Assembly: GCF_000521805.1 (NCBI RefSeq)
Contig: NZ_JAMB01000001.1
Location: 248,001-312,000, forward strand
Direction of reading: 5' to 3'
Source: Marinomonas ushuaiensis DSM 15871
GTDB lineage: Bacteria; Pseudomonadota; Gammaproteobacteria; Pseudomonadales; Marinomonadaceae
Length of the DNA stretch: 64,000 nucleotides
Positions 26,609-35,066 of this stretch are shown in pieces (position 1 is the first letter of the stretch; the number at the start of each line of letters is the position of its first letter). Made by a program: the position numbers and the translations under genes. The notes below the pieces were generated by a model. That model saw nothing but the letters and a program-made list of their open reading frames with translations, was not told the DNA's origin and did not search any database.

Positions 26609-26651
26609 GAAAAAGCTGTGTGATGTTTCAATAGATCGATCACACAGCTTT
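26609..26651 (-). terminator. Intrinsic terminator/attenuator after the aapJ-like gene
   Basis: A perfect 13-bp stem (26612-26624 with 26639-26651, AAAGCTGTGTGAT and its complement), read on the minus strand, is followed by TTTTTCC. It lies 19 bp past the binding-protein stop, inside the operon, so the phosphatase and ATPase genes downstream are probably expressed by read-through at a lower level. Confidence 0.82.
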
Positions 26652-26669
26652 ATTCACCTTTTATTCGAA

Positions 26670-27710
26670 TTAACGAATAGGATGAGGATACAACAAGCCA
26701 CCATTGCTCACTAACGCATTAAATGTACCATCACGAGTGATGTCCAATGCGGTTTGTGAACCTAAATGTTTGTCGTAAACTTCGCCATAGTTGCCCACTT
26801 GTTTGATGATCTGGTAGCTCCAGTCATCAACTAATCCTAGAGCCGTTGCCATTTCACCGGCAGCAGAATCACTACCAAGCAAACGTTGTACGGCTTTAGG
26901 TTGGTTATCTAAATCAGCAACCACTTGATCGATATTTTCTGACGTCACACCCAAACGCTCTGCGTTTAGCATCACTTGGAATGACCAGAAAATAGCCGTT
27001 TCAAATGCAGTATCAGGACGCGCCACCAATGTTAAAGGTTCGTTAGAAATGATGTTAGGTAACAACACATAATCGCTTGGCGTTTTGGCTAACTGACGAT
27101 CCGATGCTAATGCGGTTAAATCGCTCGCCAACACATCACATTTCCCAGAGAAAAACGCCTGCATACGAGCGCTTTTATCATTGATGTTTTCGACTTTATA
27201 TTGCATATCGTTGTCAGTGAACCAATCCGCAATATTCAATAAAGTAGTCGAGCCTTCTTCAGCACAAACCGTCGCTCCGCTTAATTCACTTGCGTTTTTC
27301 ACACCAAGTTTTTTCGGTACCATAAAACCTTGGCCATCGTAGAAAGTCGTCACGACAAAGCTCATACCAGGATTCGCATCACGTGTGCCAGTTCGTGTGA
27401 TACTGCGAGAAGCCATGTGTGCTTTTTGCGCAACAATGGTTTTCATACTGTCAGAAAAACCAATACCACGAATACTGGCTTTGTCTGCATCCCCCAAAAT
27501 AGCCGCCGCCGTCATACGACAAAATTCGGTATTAAACCCTTGGAATACACCTTGGCTGTCTGGTACGGAAAAGCCCGGAGAGTTAGGATTTACCAAACAA
27601 ATGACTTCATCATTTGCTTTAACGTCATCCATCACAGCACCCGCTTGAACTTGACTCGCTGTTATCGTGAGTGCGGTTGCAACCGCAAATAATTTTGCTG
27701 TACTTTTCAT
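26670..27710 (-). CDS. Amino-acid ABC transporter substrate-binding protein, AapJ-like
   Basis: 346 residues; signal peptide with cleavage near VQA-G. Family features are NSPGFSVPDSQGVFQGFNTE, DLTALASDRQ and the C-terminal VGNYGEVYDKHLG, as in general L-amino-acid binding protein AapJ/BztA. The segment MASRSITRTGTRDANPGMSF is shifted from the usual AapJ text, so ligand preference may differ. It follows the two permease genes in the operon, whereas rhizobial aap operons run J-Q-M-P. Confidence 0.9.
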   Translation of the reverse strand: MKSTAKLFAVATALTITASQVQAGAVMDDVKANDEVICLVNPNSPGFSVPDSQGVFQGFNTEFCRMTAAAILGDADKASIRGIGFSDSMKTIVAQKAHMASRSITRTGTRDANPGMSFVVTTFYDGQGFMVPKKLGVKNASELSGATVCAEEGSTTLLNIADWFTDNDMQYKVENINDKSARMQAFFSGKCDVLASDLTALASDRQLAKTPSDYVLLPNIISNEPLTLVARPDTAFETAIFWSFQVMLNAERLGVTSENIDQVVADLDNQPKAVQRLLGSDSAAGEMATALGLVDDWSYQIIKQVGNYGEVYDKHLGSQTALDITRDGTFNALVSNGGLLYPHPIR

Positions 27711-27754
27711 TTTGAACGCTCCTAGTTGATTTAATACATTCGTTAAATAAAGGA

Positions 27755-28879
27755 TTACTTTGCTGCTTTAGACTCTGTGGTTTCCAATTTCCTGCTGTAC
27801 GTTGAAAGGCATAGGCAAGTACAAAAATACCAAAGCGCGACCAACAAATAGGCTTCGACACCGTACTGTTGCCATTGGGGTTCGCTGTAAGCCATCTTGG
27901 CGGTCGCCATAATGTCGTGTATTCCTAAAATAACCACCAAAGACGTATCTTTATAAGCGCCCAATAATGTATTCATATTGCCAGGCATAGAACACTTCAA
28001 CGCTTGAGGAAGAATAATGAACCGCATACTCTGCCAATAAGTCAGTCCTTGTGACTTTGCTGCCTCATATTGCCCTTTTGGTAAAGCTTGTAAACCACCT
28101 CGAATCTCTTCTGCAAAATACGCAGCATGGAAGAAAACAAGCACGATGAGCGTGGTATAAAGGGAATTCAAATTCATGCTTTCAGGCAGCATAAGAGGAA
28201 GGATAAAAAGCCCCATAAACAACACCATTACCATAGGCACACCACGCACAATCTCGATGTAGCCGACGGCGATAGATCTCAGTACAGGGTCTTCTTTTTG
28301 AAAACGCCCTAGCGCTAACAATATGCCAATAGGAAAGGCACCAATCACACTAAAAATCGACAACATCAAGAGTACAGGTAAGCCATTCCATTGAATGGAA
28401 TCCACTTCCACTAAACCTAAGCTTCCACCGCTCATTAATACAAAGAAAGCCACGCTCCCAATGGTCCAAACAATCACTGTCGATCGTAAACGCAACAACT
28501 GTGTAAAACTCAACCCAACCAAACCCACTAGAAGTAAACAAGCAAGCGCTGGACGCCATTGCTCACTAAAGGGATAAGTGCCAAATAAAATTAGTCGTAT
28601 TTTTTCTCGCAGAAATGGCCAGCAAGCCCCTTCTTCTGTACATAAATTTGGATCGCCCCAAAACGCCACCGAGTTCCACGTTAGCCAAGCCAAAACTTTT
28701 GGTAAAAACTGAAGTAGCAACGCAGAAATAATACACGTAATCAGGATATCGATAGGCGTGCGAAACAAGCGAAAATAAATCCAACGTCGAGTATTTCTAG
28801 CAAGTTTGACCATGTTATGCACGACTCCAGTTGTTCTTGGCATTAGTTCATTGTTGATATTGTCAGTTTCCGTTTTCAT
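27755..28879 (-). CDS. Amino-acid ABC transporter permease, AapM-like
   Basis: 374 residues. Three early membrane segments precede the HisM-type core, the extended AapM layout. The EAA-type loop is YEAAKSQGLTYWQSMRFIIL (about 279-298), and family text such as EIVRGVPMVMVLFM and GGLQALPKGQY is present. Its start overlaps the AapQ-like stop by 4 bp. Forms the inner-membrane channel with the AapQ-like partner. Confidence 0.92.
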   Translation of the reverse strand: MKTETDNINNELMPRTTGVVHNMVKLARNTRRWIYFRLFRTPIDILITCIISALLLQFLPKVLAWLTWNSVAFWGDPNLCTEEGACWPFLREKIRLILFGTYPFSEQWRPALACLLLVGLVGLSFTQLLRLRSTVIVWTIGSVAFFVLMSGGSLGLVEVDSIQWNGLPVLLMLSIFSVIGAFPIGILLALGRFQKEDPVLRSIAVGYIEIVRGVPMVMVLFMGLFILPLMLPESMNLNSLYTTLIVLVFFHAAYFAEEIRGGLQALPKGQYEAAKSQGLTYWQSMRFIILPQALKCSMPGNMNTLLGAYKDTSLVVILGIHDIMATAKMAYSEPQWQQYGVEAYLLVALWYFCTCLCLSTYSRKLETTESKAAK

Positions 28880-30045
28880 GCTTTCTCCAAACGCGTGTGG
28901 TTGTTGTAAGCATTAATTAAAACGGAGACGACAAGACAAATAGCGAGATAGATCAAGGTGGAAACAGACATTAGCTCAATAGGTCGGAAGGTTTGATTGA
29001 TTGACGTGTTCATCACAGAAACCAAATCTGAAAAACCAACCGCTAAACCAATCGATGTGTTCTTTGTGATATTGAGATATTGATTACCAATTGGAGGAAT
29101 TATGACCCTCAAGGCTTGTGGTAACACGACCAAACGCATGGTTTGCAAATAAGATAAACCAATGGCTCGGGCGGCTTCTTCCTGCCCTTTCGATATGGAC
29201 TGAATACCGCCGCGAACCAACTCAGCAATTTGCCCACCATGATAGATACTCAAAGTAAAAGCTAAGACGAAGAACTGAACAGAAACTTCTCCTCCTCCAG
29301 CAAAGTTAAATCCCTGAAGAGCAGGAAAATCAAAAGAATAGTTAACACCTAAAATCATCGAAACGAGAAAAAAAACAAAACCAACGAACAAGAAAGATGG
29401 CCATAAAAACGGTAAATCCTGTCCTGTTTTGTCTTTAAAATGATTAACGTATCGACGATAAATATACACAACAATCAAGGCAGCAACACAAGTTAAAAAC
29501 ACCGTAATCATATGTTCCTGCCAAATTAAAGTAGGAAAATACAGCGCTCGATTCGATAGGTGGAAAACACCAAAGAACTGATAAGCTTCTCTCACATGAG
29601 GTAAACTATTAATACTGAGAATGTATAAAGTTAGTAGTATTAATAGCTTAGGAAGGTTGCGCATTAACTCGATGTAGAGAAAGGAAATGGAACTGCCTAA
29701 CCAATTTTGACTCGCTCGAAGCACGCCAAACGCAACACCTAATAACGTCGCTCCAACAATACAAACAAAAGACAGCAATATAGTGTTTAGAAAACCAACG
29801 AACAGCGCTCGTATGTAGCTACTTTCAGAACTGTATTCAATGAGACTTTCATTGACATCAAAACCTGACTCACTGAATAAAAAGCCATAATCAATATGAA
29901 TACCTGCCGCAGCAAGGTTATTATTAACATTCACACAGGCGATATAAAAAAACATGAGAATAAATGCAATCAACAAGCCTTGATACAGTAAGGTTCTCGT
30001 TCGTTTTTCAGACAGGCGTAACATAAATTTTTCCAGAGAATGCAT
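28876..30045 (-). CDS. Amino-acid ABC transporter permease, AapQ-like
   Basis: 389 residues; first gene of the operon. The HisM-type core carries ELMRNLPKLLILLTLY and the EAA loop EEAARAIGLSYLQTMRLVVL (about 285-304). ELVRGGIQSISKGQ and the long periplasmic insertion (SGFDVNESLIEYSSESSYI) are AapQ-like. The translation start may be the ATG at 30024, which has a better ribosome site (CTGGAA), in place of 30045. Confidence 0.9.
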   Translation of the reverse strand: MHSLEKFMLRLSEKRTRTLLYQGLLIAFILMFFYIACVNVNNNLAAAGIHIDYGFLFSESGFDVNESLIEYSSESSYIRALFVGFLNTILLSFVCIVGATLLGVAFGVLRASQNWLGSSISFLYIELMRNLPKLLILLTLYILSINSLPHVREAYQFFGVFHLSNRALYFPTLIWQEHMITVFLTCVAALIVVYIYRRYVNHFKDKTGQDLPFLWPSFLFVGFVFFLVSMILGVNYSFDFPALQGFNFAGGGEVSVQFFVLAFTLSIYHGGQIAELVRGGIQSISKGQEEAARAIGLSYLQTMRLVVLPQALRVIIPPIGNQYLNITKNTSIGLAVGFSDLVSVMNTSINQTFRPIELMSVSTLIYLAICLVVSVLINAYNNHTRLEKA

Positions 30046-30064
30046 TTAATTGATCAACCTATAT

Positions 30065-30116
30065 ACTTGTATACAGGTTATATTGGTATCACTTTTATAT
30101 GTCATTTATATGACAT
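30065..30116. promoter_or_regulatory. Two palindromic operator candidates between aapQ-like and gntR-type genes
   Basis: ACTTGTATACAGGT (30065-30078) is a near-perfect palindrome around GTATAC, fitting GntR-type half-sites. ATGTCAT-TTAT-ATGACAT (30099-30116) has perfect 7-bp arms. A third short one, TAACG-TTTA-CGTTA, is at 30160-30173. They lie 20-130 bp upstream of the aapQ-like start. Binding by the divergent regulator is inferred. Confidence 0.55.
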
Positions 30117-30240
30117 CCGCAACCTTCTCTTAATTAAAAATCATGGATTGTTTATATTGTAACGTTTACGTTATTTTTAGCGCTTACACAGAAAAGCATA
30201 GTATCAGGCGATTCTATATTTAATGACACAAAGGCAACAT

Positions 30241-30879
30241 ATGACTAAAACAACGAATATTCATAGACTTGAACACATATGCAATGAAGTACGAAAACGC
30301 ATTTGTGTTGGTGAGTATGCTGACGGACAAGCATTGTATGAAGAAAAACTCGCTAAAGAATTTGAAGTAAGTCGAACGCCTATTCGTCAAGTGTTACATC
30401 GATTAGCATTGGAACGTTTTGTGGAAACAAAATCTGGTATTGGTACACTCATTATCCCAACGGACAGAGTGAGCTTTAAAGACGATCAAAATATTTTAGT
30501 GAAAACACTGACCATGATGGCCAATCTATCACCTACCTCGATAAATGCAGACGACCGTATTGAACTTGCCGCCTTGTTGCATATGAGCAAAATACTTGTT
30601 GAAGACTTTTCTGTTAATACTTACTGGAATGTCTGTTATCGATACAACTATCTTATTCGAGAAAAAATTCGTCACGACTTAATGAGAGATACAACGCATA
30701 TTCTATTTTGTCGTTTATATCGCTGGTTACTTGTTTCATTCACGCCAGAAAAGGTCGAGTTCCTCACACAAACATTATTGAACGAATTACAACAAGCGAA
30801 TGAACTTGTTGAAACAGAAGACAATGCCTCATCTTTATTGTTGTTAAGAGCCAATGCGATTTTGGCATTATCAAATTAA
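30241..30879 (+). CDS. GntR-family transcriptional regulator (FadR/FCD-like)
   Basis: 212 residues from the ATG at 30241 (AAAGG at 30230-30234); an ATG at 30223 is in frame but has a poor site. The N-terminal winged helix reads GQALYEEKLAKEFEVSRTPI then RQVLHRLALERFVETKSG, typical of GntR proteins. The C-terminal part is helical (about 80-212), like FCD ligand domains but short. Divergent from the Aap-type operon across a region with palindromes, so it is the likely regulator of that operon. Its effector is unknown. Confidence 0.85.
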   Translation: MTKTTNIHRLEHICNEVRKRICVGEYADGQALYEEKLAKEFEVSRTPIRQVLHRLALERFVETKSGIGTLIIPTDRVSFKDDQNILVKTLTMMANLSPTSINADDRIELAALLHMSKILVEDFSVNTYWNVCYRYNYLIREKIRHDLMRDTTHILFCRLYRWLLVSFTPEKVEFLTQTLLNELQQANELVETEDNASSLLLLRANAILALSN

Positions 30880-31063
30880 TTTGCTTCCATCCAAAAGCTA
30901 AGGACGGCCGGTTCAACCAAGCCAAAACACCGCAACTCTCTTTTTAGAATGTCGCTTTGCGTTTTGGTTGGATCTCCGTATTGAAAACTGTTTGAATCAC
31001 AGTCTCTTTCTCTGATTACAATGCATTTTGTTTTCAATTTATGTTCGAACTATATGGATGTAC

Positions 31064-31651
31064 CTAAGGCCTCTCAAACGCTTTCCTTGCTTTGTCTATT
31101 TCTTCTCGCATGAAGCAGTGTTCGGCGTGGTCGTTGATGAGCCCCATAGATTGCATGAAGGCGTAGAGTGTCGTTGGACCGACGAATGACCAACCGAGCT
31201 TTTTGAGGTCTTTAGAAAGCTGGACAGACTCTTTGCAGGTGGTTTGTGTTTCTGGCGGTGGCAAGGTGTTTTCGTCTGGTTCGTAACGCCATAAAAACGC
31301 CGCAAGTGAGCCTTCTTTGGCAATCATTTCTTGTGCACGTTTGGCGTTATTTATTACTGCGTAAATCTTTCGTATATTACGGATAATTCCTGCGTTATTG
31401 AGTAATTCCTCTATATCATGTTCATCGAACTGAGCCACTTTGTTGATATCAAACTGGTGAAAAGCAAGACGGAAGTTTTCTCGTTTTGCGAGTATGGTTC
31501 GCCAGCTCAAGCCTGATTGGAAGGTTTCGAGACAGAGCTTTTCAAACAAACGCTGATCATCAGCAACCGGAAACCCCCATTCATGATCATGGTAATGAGG
31601 GAAATCAGGCGCGGAATCCGCCCATGCGCAGCGTTTCTTTGAGTCAGTCAC
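31064..31651 (-). CDS. tag: DNA-3-methyladenine glycosylase I
   Basis: 195 residues, the size of E. coli Tag. The N-terminal CAWADSAPDFPHYHDHEWGF provides the Cys and His of the zinc snap, completed by His/Cys near the end in NDHAEHCFMREE. The active-site Glu lies in LCLETFQSGLSWRTIL (about 42-57), and SFVGPTTLYAFMQSMG closes the fold. It excises 3-methyladenine from DNA. It is 24 bp downstream of dgt and probably co-transcribed. Confidence 0.95.
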   Translation of the reverse strand: MTDSKKRCAWADSAPDFPHYHDHEWGFPVADDQRLFEKLCLETFQSGLSWRTILAKRENFRLAFHQFDINKVAQFDEHDIEELLNNAGIIRNIRKIYAVINNAKRAQEMIAKEGSLAAFLWRYEPDENTLPPPETQTTCKESVQLSKDLKKLGWSFVGPTTLYAFMQSMGLINDHAEHCFMREEIDKARKAFERP

Positions 31652-31675
31652 ATTGCCCTCCTAATTTTTAACTTT

Positions 31676-33196
31676 TTAATTCTCAATGACGTGCAAAGCG
31701 CGGTATTCGTCGTAGGCGAATTGGTCCGTCATGCCGCTGATGTAATCTTGAATTAATCGGCAGCGGAAATAGAATTCCCATGCGTTGTCACTGATGATTC
31801 TCAGATTCTCATCGGTAGTGAAGTGAGATTTAAATTCCTTAAGCGTTTCTGGTTTTATCGCATCTTGATAAGCACGAAGGTGTTTGCTGGATAACTTGTT
31901 ACATAGGCGTGTTTGGTAGAGCGGTGTTTGATCTGCTTTGTTAATGATGGCGGTAAACGTTTCTCTGTCTAAATCGAGTAAGGGTTTATAAATGTCTAAT
32001 AACCCTGCGATAATGCGATAGCCTTGCAGCTCTTGTTTCTGAACTTCTGGTGCACAAAAAACATGTTTAAAAGCGACAGATTTTAGGGTTTCAAGTAACG
32101 CATGGCTACTACTGTAATCTTCTACCAATGCTTGATTATAAGTGCCGTGATAAATAGCGTCGATGTTGTCGATAAATTGTTTACTGGCGTGTTTGACGGA
32201 GCGAGTATTGAGGGCGACACGAAAAGGTACAAAGAAATCACTGACGATTTTGGTTTTGTTGTAACGATATAAGTTGTTTGCAATCAGTTGTTCCATCAGG
32301 CTGATTTCATTTTCATACACTGAAAACTTGCCGTTATTGATAATGGTTTGATATTCCTCTTTGAGCCTAATCAGTAATTCATCAAATTTCAAAATGCCTT
32401 TTTCTACAGCGTCTTCTATGTCGGCAATGCAGTAGGAAATATCGTCAGCGGCTTCCATAACGTAAGCGAATGGTGAGCGGCAACCTTCTTGAATATTTAA
32501 CGTTTTATTAACAGCATCAATGATGTCGACTTCGCTTAGGTAATAGCCTGCTTTTTTCTTTAGATAGCTTTTCGAGTCATTTTCTTTCTCTGTCGGTTTT
32601 GCTTGATCTGCTCGACGAGTGTATTTGATGATGCCTGACATTTGCGTGTAAGTAAGGTTGAGCGTTTGCAAGGAATGTACAATACGTAAGGCTTGGGCAT
32701 TGCCTTCAAAAGCGCAAATGTCAGTTATGAGCGGTTTGAGGCTAATTGCATCGTCAGCGATGTCTTTTCTTTTTACAAAGGCTTGGATGTAATCGCCAAA
32801 CCATTGGTTAATCGCACCTTCACCAAAATGACCAAAAGATGGGTTGCCTACATCATGCATTAAGCAGGACATTTCGACGATAGATTCAAATTGACGATCT
32901 AAGTTGGTGAGTCCGAATTCATCTTGTTTGGCTTTGCCTAAACTTTTGAAAATTTGCTGACTGATAAAACGACCAACTTGTTGAACTTCCATAGAATGTG
33001 TTAAACGACTGCGAACAGCCGCGTTACGTTCTAGGGAAAAAACTTGGGTTTTTTGCTGTAAACGACGAATGGCAGCAGAGTTAATAATACGACCACGATC
33101 ACTTTCAAAAATTGAAAGATCTTGATTGTATTCATCAAGGTTTGGTCTGTTGAATGAACGGTGCGGGCGAATTTTGTTTTTAAAATCAATCGTCAT
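31676..33196 (-). CDS. dgt: Deoxyguanosinetriphosphate triphosphohydrolase (dGTPase)
   Basis: 506 residues, matching E. coli Dgt in length. The HD-domain metal ligands are in RLTHSMEVQQVGR (about 63-75) and CLMHDVGNPSFGHFGEGAI (about 110-128). YVMEAADDISYCIADIEDAV carries the further Asp. FSLERNAAVRSRLTHS is the family text before the first HD His. It splits dGTP to deoxyguanosine and triphosphate. First of the dgt-tag pair; its promoter region is shared with the divergent Pho-box operon. Confidence 0.93.
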   Translation of the reverse strand: MTIDFKNKIRPHRSFNRPNLDEYNQDLSIFESDRGRIINSAAIRRLQQKTQVFSLERNAAVRSRLTHSMEVQQVGRFISQQIFKSLGKAKQDEFGLTNLDRQFESIVEMSCLMHDVGNPSFGHFGEGAINQWFGDYIQAFVKRKDIADDAISLKPLITDICAFEGNAQALRIVHSLQTLNLTYTQMSGIIKYTRRADQAKPTEKENDSKSYLKKKAGYYLSEVDIIDAVNKTLNIQEGCRSPFAYVMEAADDISYCIADIEDAVEKGILKFDELLIRLKEEYQTIINNGKFSVYENEISLMEQLIANNLYRYNKTKIVSDFFVPFRVALNTRSVKHASKQFIDNIDAIYHGTYNQALVEDYSSSHALLETLKSVAFKHVFCAPEVQKQELQGYRIIAGLLDIYKPLLDLDRETFTAIINKADQTPLYQTRLCNKLSSKHLRAYQDAIKPETLKEFKSHFTTDENLRIISDNAWEFYFRCRLIQDYISGMTDQFAYDEYRALHVIEN

Positions 33197-33336
33197 TTTT
33201 TAGCGTCCTTAACCCTAATAGTGTGCGTCTATGAGCTGTTTACTGATTGATAGTACCTTGTATTCTGATAATAAGTGCATAACAACGTCATGTTTAATCC
33301 ATTGCTATGAGTTCTTATAGGATACCTGACTTTTCA

Positions 33337-33392
33337 CTGTCATCTAACCGTCACAGAACTGTCACTTAGATGTTGTTTTGCTTATGTATAGT
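33337..33392 (+). promoter_or_regulatory. Tandem PhoB boxes and -10 element of the kinase/ATP-grasp cluster
   Basis: Three PhoB half-sites stand at exact 11-bp spacing: CTGTCAT (33337-33343), CCGTCAC (33348-33354) and CTGTCAC (33359-33365), each followed by an A/T-rich 4-mer (CTAA, AGAA, TTAG). A degenerate fourth unit ATGTTGT (33370-33376) continues the register. A TATAGT -10 begins ten bases later at 33387. This is the array expected for PhoB activation under phosphate limitation. Confidence 0.82.
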
Positions 33393-33422
33393 AAAAGACA
33401 CTCTATTGATGTGAAAGATGAT

Positions 33423-35066
33423 ATGCCTTCAGCTCCTTCTTTATCAACGCTTCAAGAGCATGTGTACTTTCTCTTGAATGAAGTTGAAACACACTGTCAC
33501 CTTGTCGAGTTGTTCTTTAAATCGAACTCAACTGAGCTACTGCCACGGATTCGTGGTCGTAGAGGTTATGTACAAACGTTGCGTGAAAAAGTAGATATTG
33601 AAACGGCGCGTTTATTAGACAATCGAAAATCTCGAACCAAATTTCATGCTCAAGTTCGCGGTATGCATTCTCTTGTGATCGCGTTGGAAATGCTTACACA
33701 GCATTGTTTTGATTGCATTCGAGAAGGCACGTTAGAGGCACCTTATGAGCATCCCGCAAGCCAAGACTGTCGCAAGCTGATAAAGCGTATCGCTCGTGCT
33801 TTGAACCTCGTAAAAGTCGGAGTGGGTGAAAATCGTCGTCGTACAGGAATCAAACTGGGACGTCGCACTCATAAATTACTTTCCCAATATAACGATCTGC
33901 AAACGTTGACACTGCAAGCGAAACTGACTTTGAGTGATGAAGAACTTAGAGCGACGATTCTGAGCAACCTGAGTTTAAAACGACTGATCGAACAATTAAG
34001 TGTGGTGGCCGAAGCACTAATCAAAGCAGATCTTGGTCAAGTTGCGACATTGCAAAATTACTCTCATTTATTGGACAGCGCTGCTAACCTGAATTATGAC
34101 TTAAGGGATTTAAAAGTCAGGCGTTTAGCGTTAACTCGATCTGGCAGCGCCATTGCCGCTATTTCCCATAAAAACGAATCTGGCAAAGGGATTCTAGCGG
34201 TCTATAAAGAAGGCGACCGAGCCAAGATCGAAGAAGAAGTGGCAGGTGTAAACCATTGGCGTGACATTGATCCAAGGCTTGCGCCAAGCGTGTTATCGCA
34301 AACAGGGATGACAGACGAACAGTCTTCTTTATTGATTGAACACATTCCAGGGAAAACCTTAGAAGCTTTGTTGTTAGAGGGTGATCAAGACGGTGTAAAA
34401 ACGGCCCTTAAAATGCTGTTTAAAACGCTGAATCAAACGTGGAAAACCACTTTAACGGAAGAGTCTTGTACCGCGAATTTTATGCAGCAATTGCAAAAAC
34501 GCATTGGCGATAGTCGTAAAGTTCACCCAGAATTTTTCAAAGATGAAGAGCGTATTTGTGGGTACGTGAGTCCGAGCTTTGATTCGTTGATTCGTACAGT
34601 ATCGAAACAAGAAGCCCAATGGCGAGCGCCCTTTTCTGTGCTAATGCATGGAGACTTTAATGTTGATAATCTGATTTATGATGACATAGAAAAACGCGTG
34701 TACTTCATCGATTTACATCGTGCGTCCTACTTTGATTATGTGCAGGATTTGTCTGTGCTTATGGTGTCGATTTATCGATTACAGGTACTCAGCGGCGTGA
34801 CCCGACAAAAGATGATGGAAAGCGCAAAAGAGATTTATCAATTCGGTCGTCGCTTTGCGAAGCGCCAGCAAGATACTACATTTGAAGTGCGTTTGGCTGC
34901 TGGTTTAGCGCGTTCCTTCGCTACTTCCACACGTTTTATTTTTGATAAAAAACTGGCATCTCGAATGCACTTACGCGCTCGGTATTTATTAGAGCGTTTA
35001 GCAAAGTTATCGCCAGAAGACACCCAGACATTTACTTTACCACTCAAGGATCTTTATGTTGAATAA
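33423..35066 (+). CDS. PhoU-like helical domain fused to an aminoglycoside-phosphotransferase-like kinase
   Basis: 547 residues from the ATG at 33423. A longer frame (TTG 33378, ATG 33384) starts upstream of the predicted transcription start. Residues 1-210 are all-helical and Arg/Lys/Leu-rich, PhoU-like in character (CRKLIKRIARALNLVKVGVG). Residues 240-540 form an APH/choline-kinase-like domain with the catalytic loop VLMHGDFNVDNLIYD (HxDxxxxN) and metal site VYFIDLHRASY. It should transfer phosphate from ATP to a small molecule or protein. First gene of the Pho-box cluster; the stop overlaps the ATP-grasp start by 11 bp. Kinase fold is good, the PhoU call moderate. Confidence 0.8.
   Translation: MPSAPSLSTLQEHVYFLLNEVETHCHLVELFFKSNSTELLPRIRGRRGYVQTLREKVDIETARLLDNRKSRTKFHAQVRGMHSLVIALEMLTQHCFDCIREGTLEAPYEHPASQDCRKLIKRIARALNLVKVGVGENRRRTGIKLGRRTHKLLSQYNDLQTLTLQAKLTLSDEELRATILSNLSLKRLIEQLSVVAEALIKADLGQVATLQNYSHLLDSAANLNYDLRDLKVRRLALTRSGSAIAAISHKNESGKGILAVYKEGDRAKIEEEVAGVNHWRDIDPRLAPSVLSQTGMTDEQSSLLIEHIPGKTLEALLLEGDQDGVKTALKMLFKTLNQTWKTTLTEESCTANFMQQLQKRIGDSRKVHPEFFKDEERICGYVSPSFDSLIRTVSKQEAQWRAPFSVLMHGDFNVDNLIYDDIEKRVYFIDLHRASYFDYVQDLSVLMVSIYRLQVLSGVTRQKMMESAKEIYQFGRRFAKRQQDTTFEVRLAAGLARSFATSTRFIFDKKLASRMHLRARYLLERLAKLSPEDTQTFTLPLKDLYVE

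Noticed and set aside
33370..33400. ATG at 33370 or 33384 as start of the PhoU-like/kinase gene
   Set aside because: 33370 is out of frame; 33384 lies before the predicted -10 (33387) and lacks a ribosome site, so 33423 is preferred.
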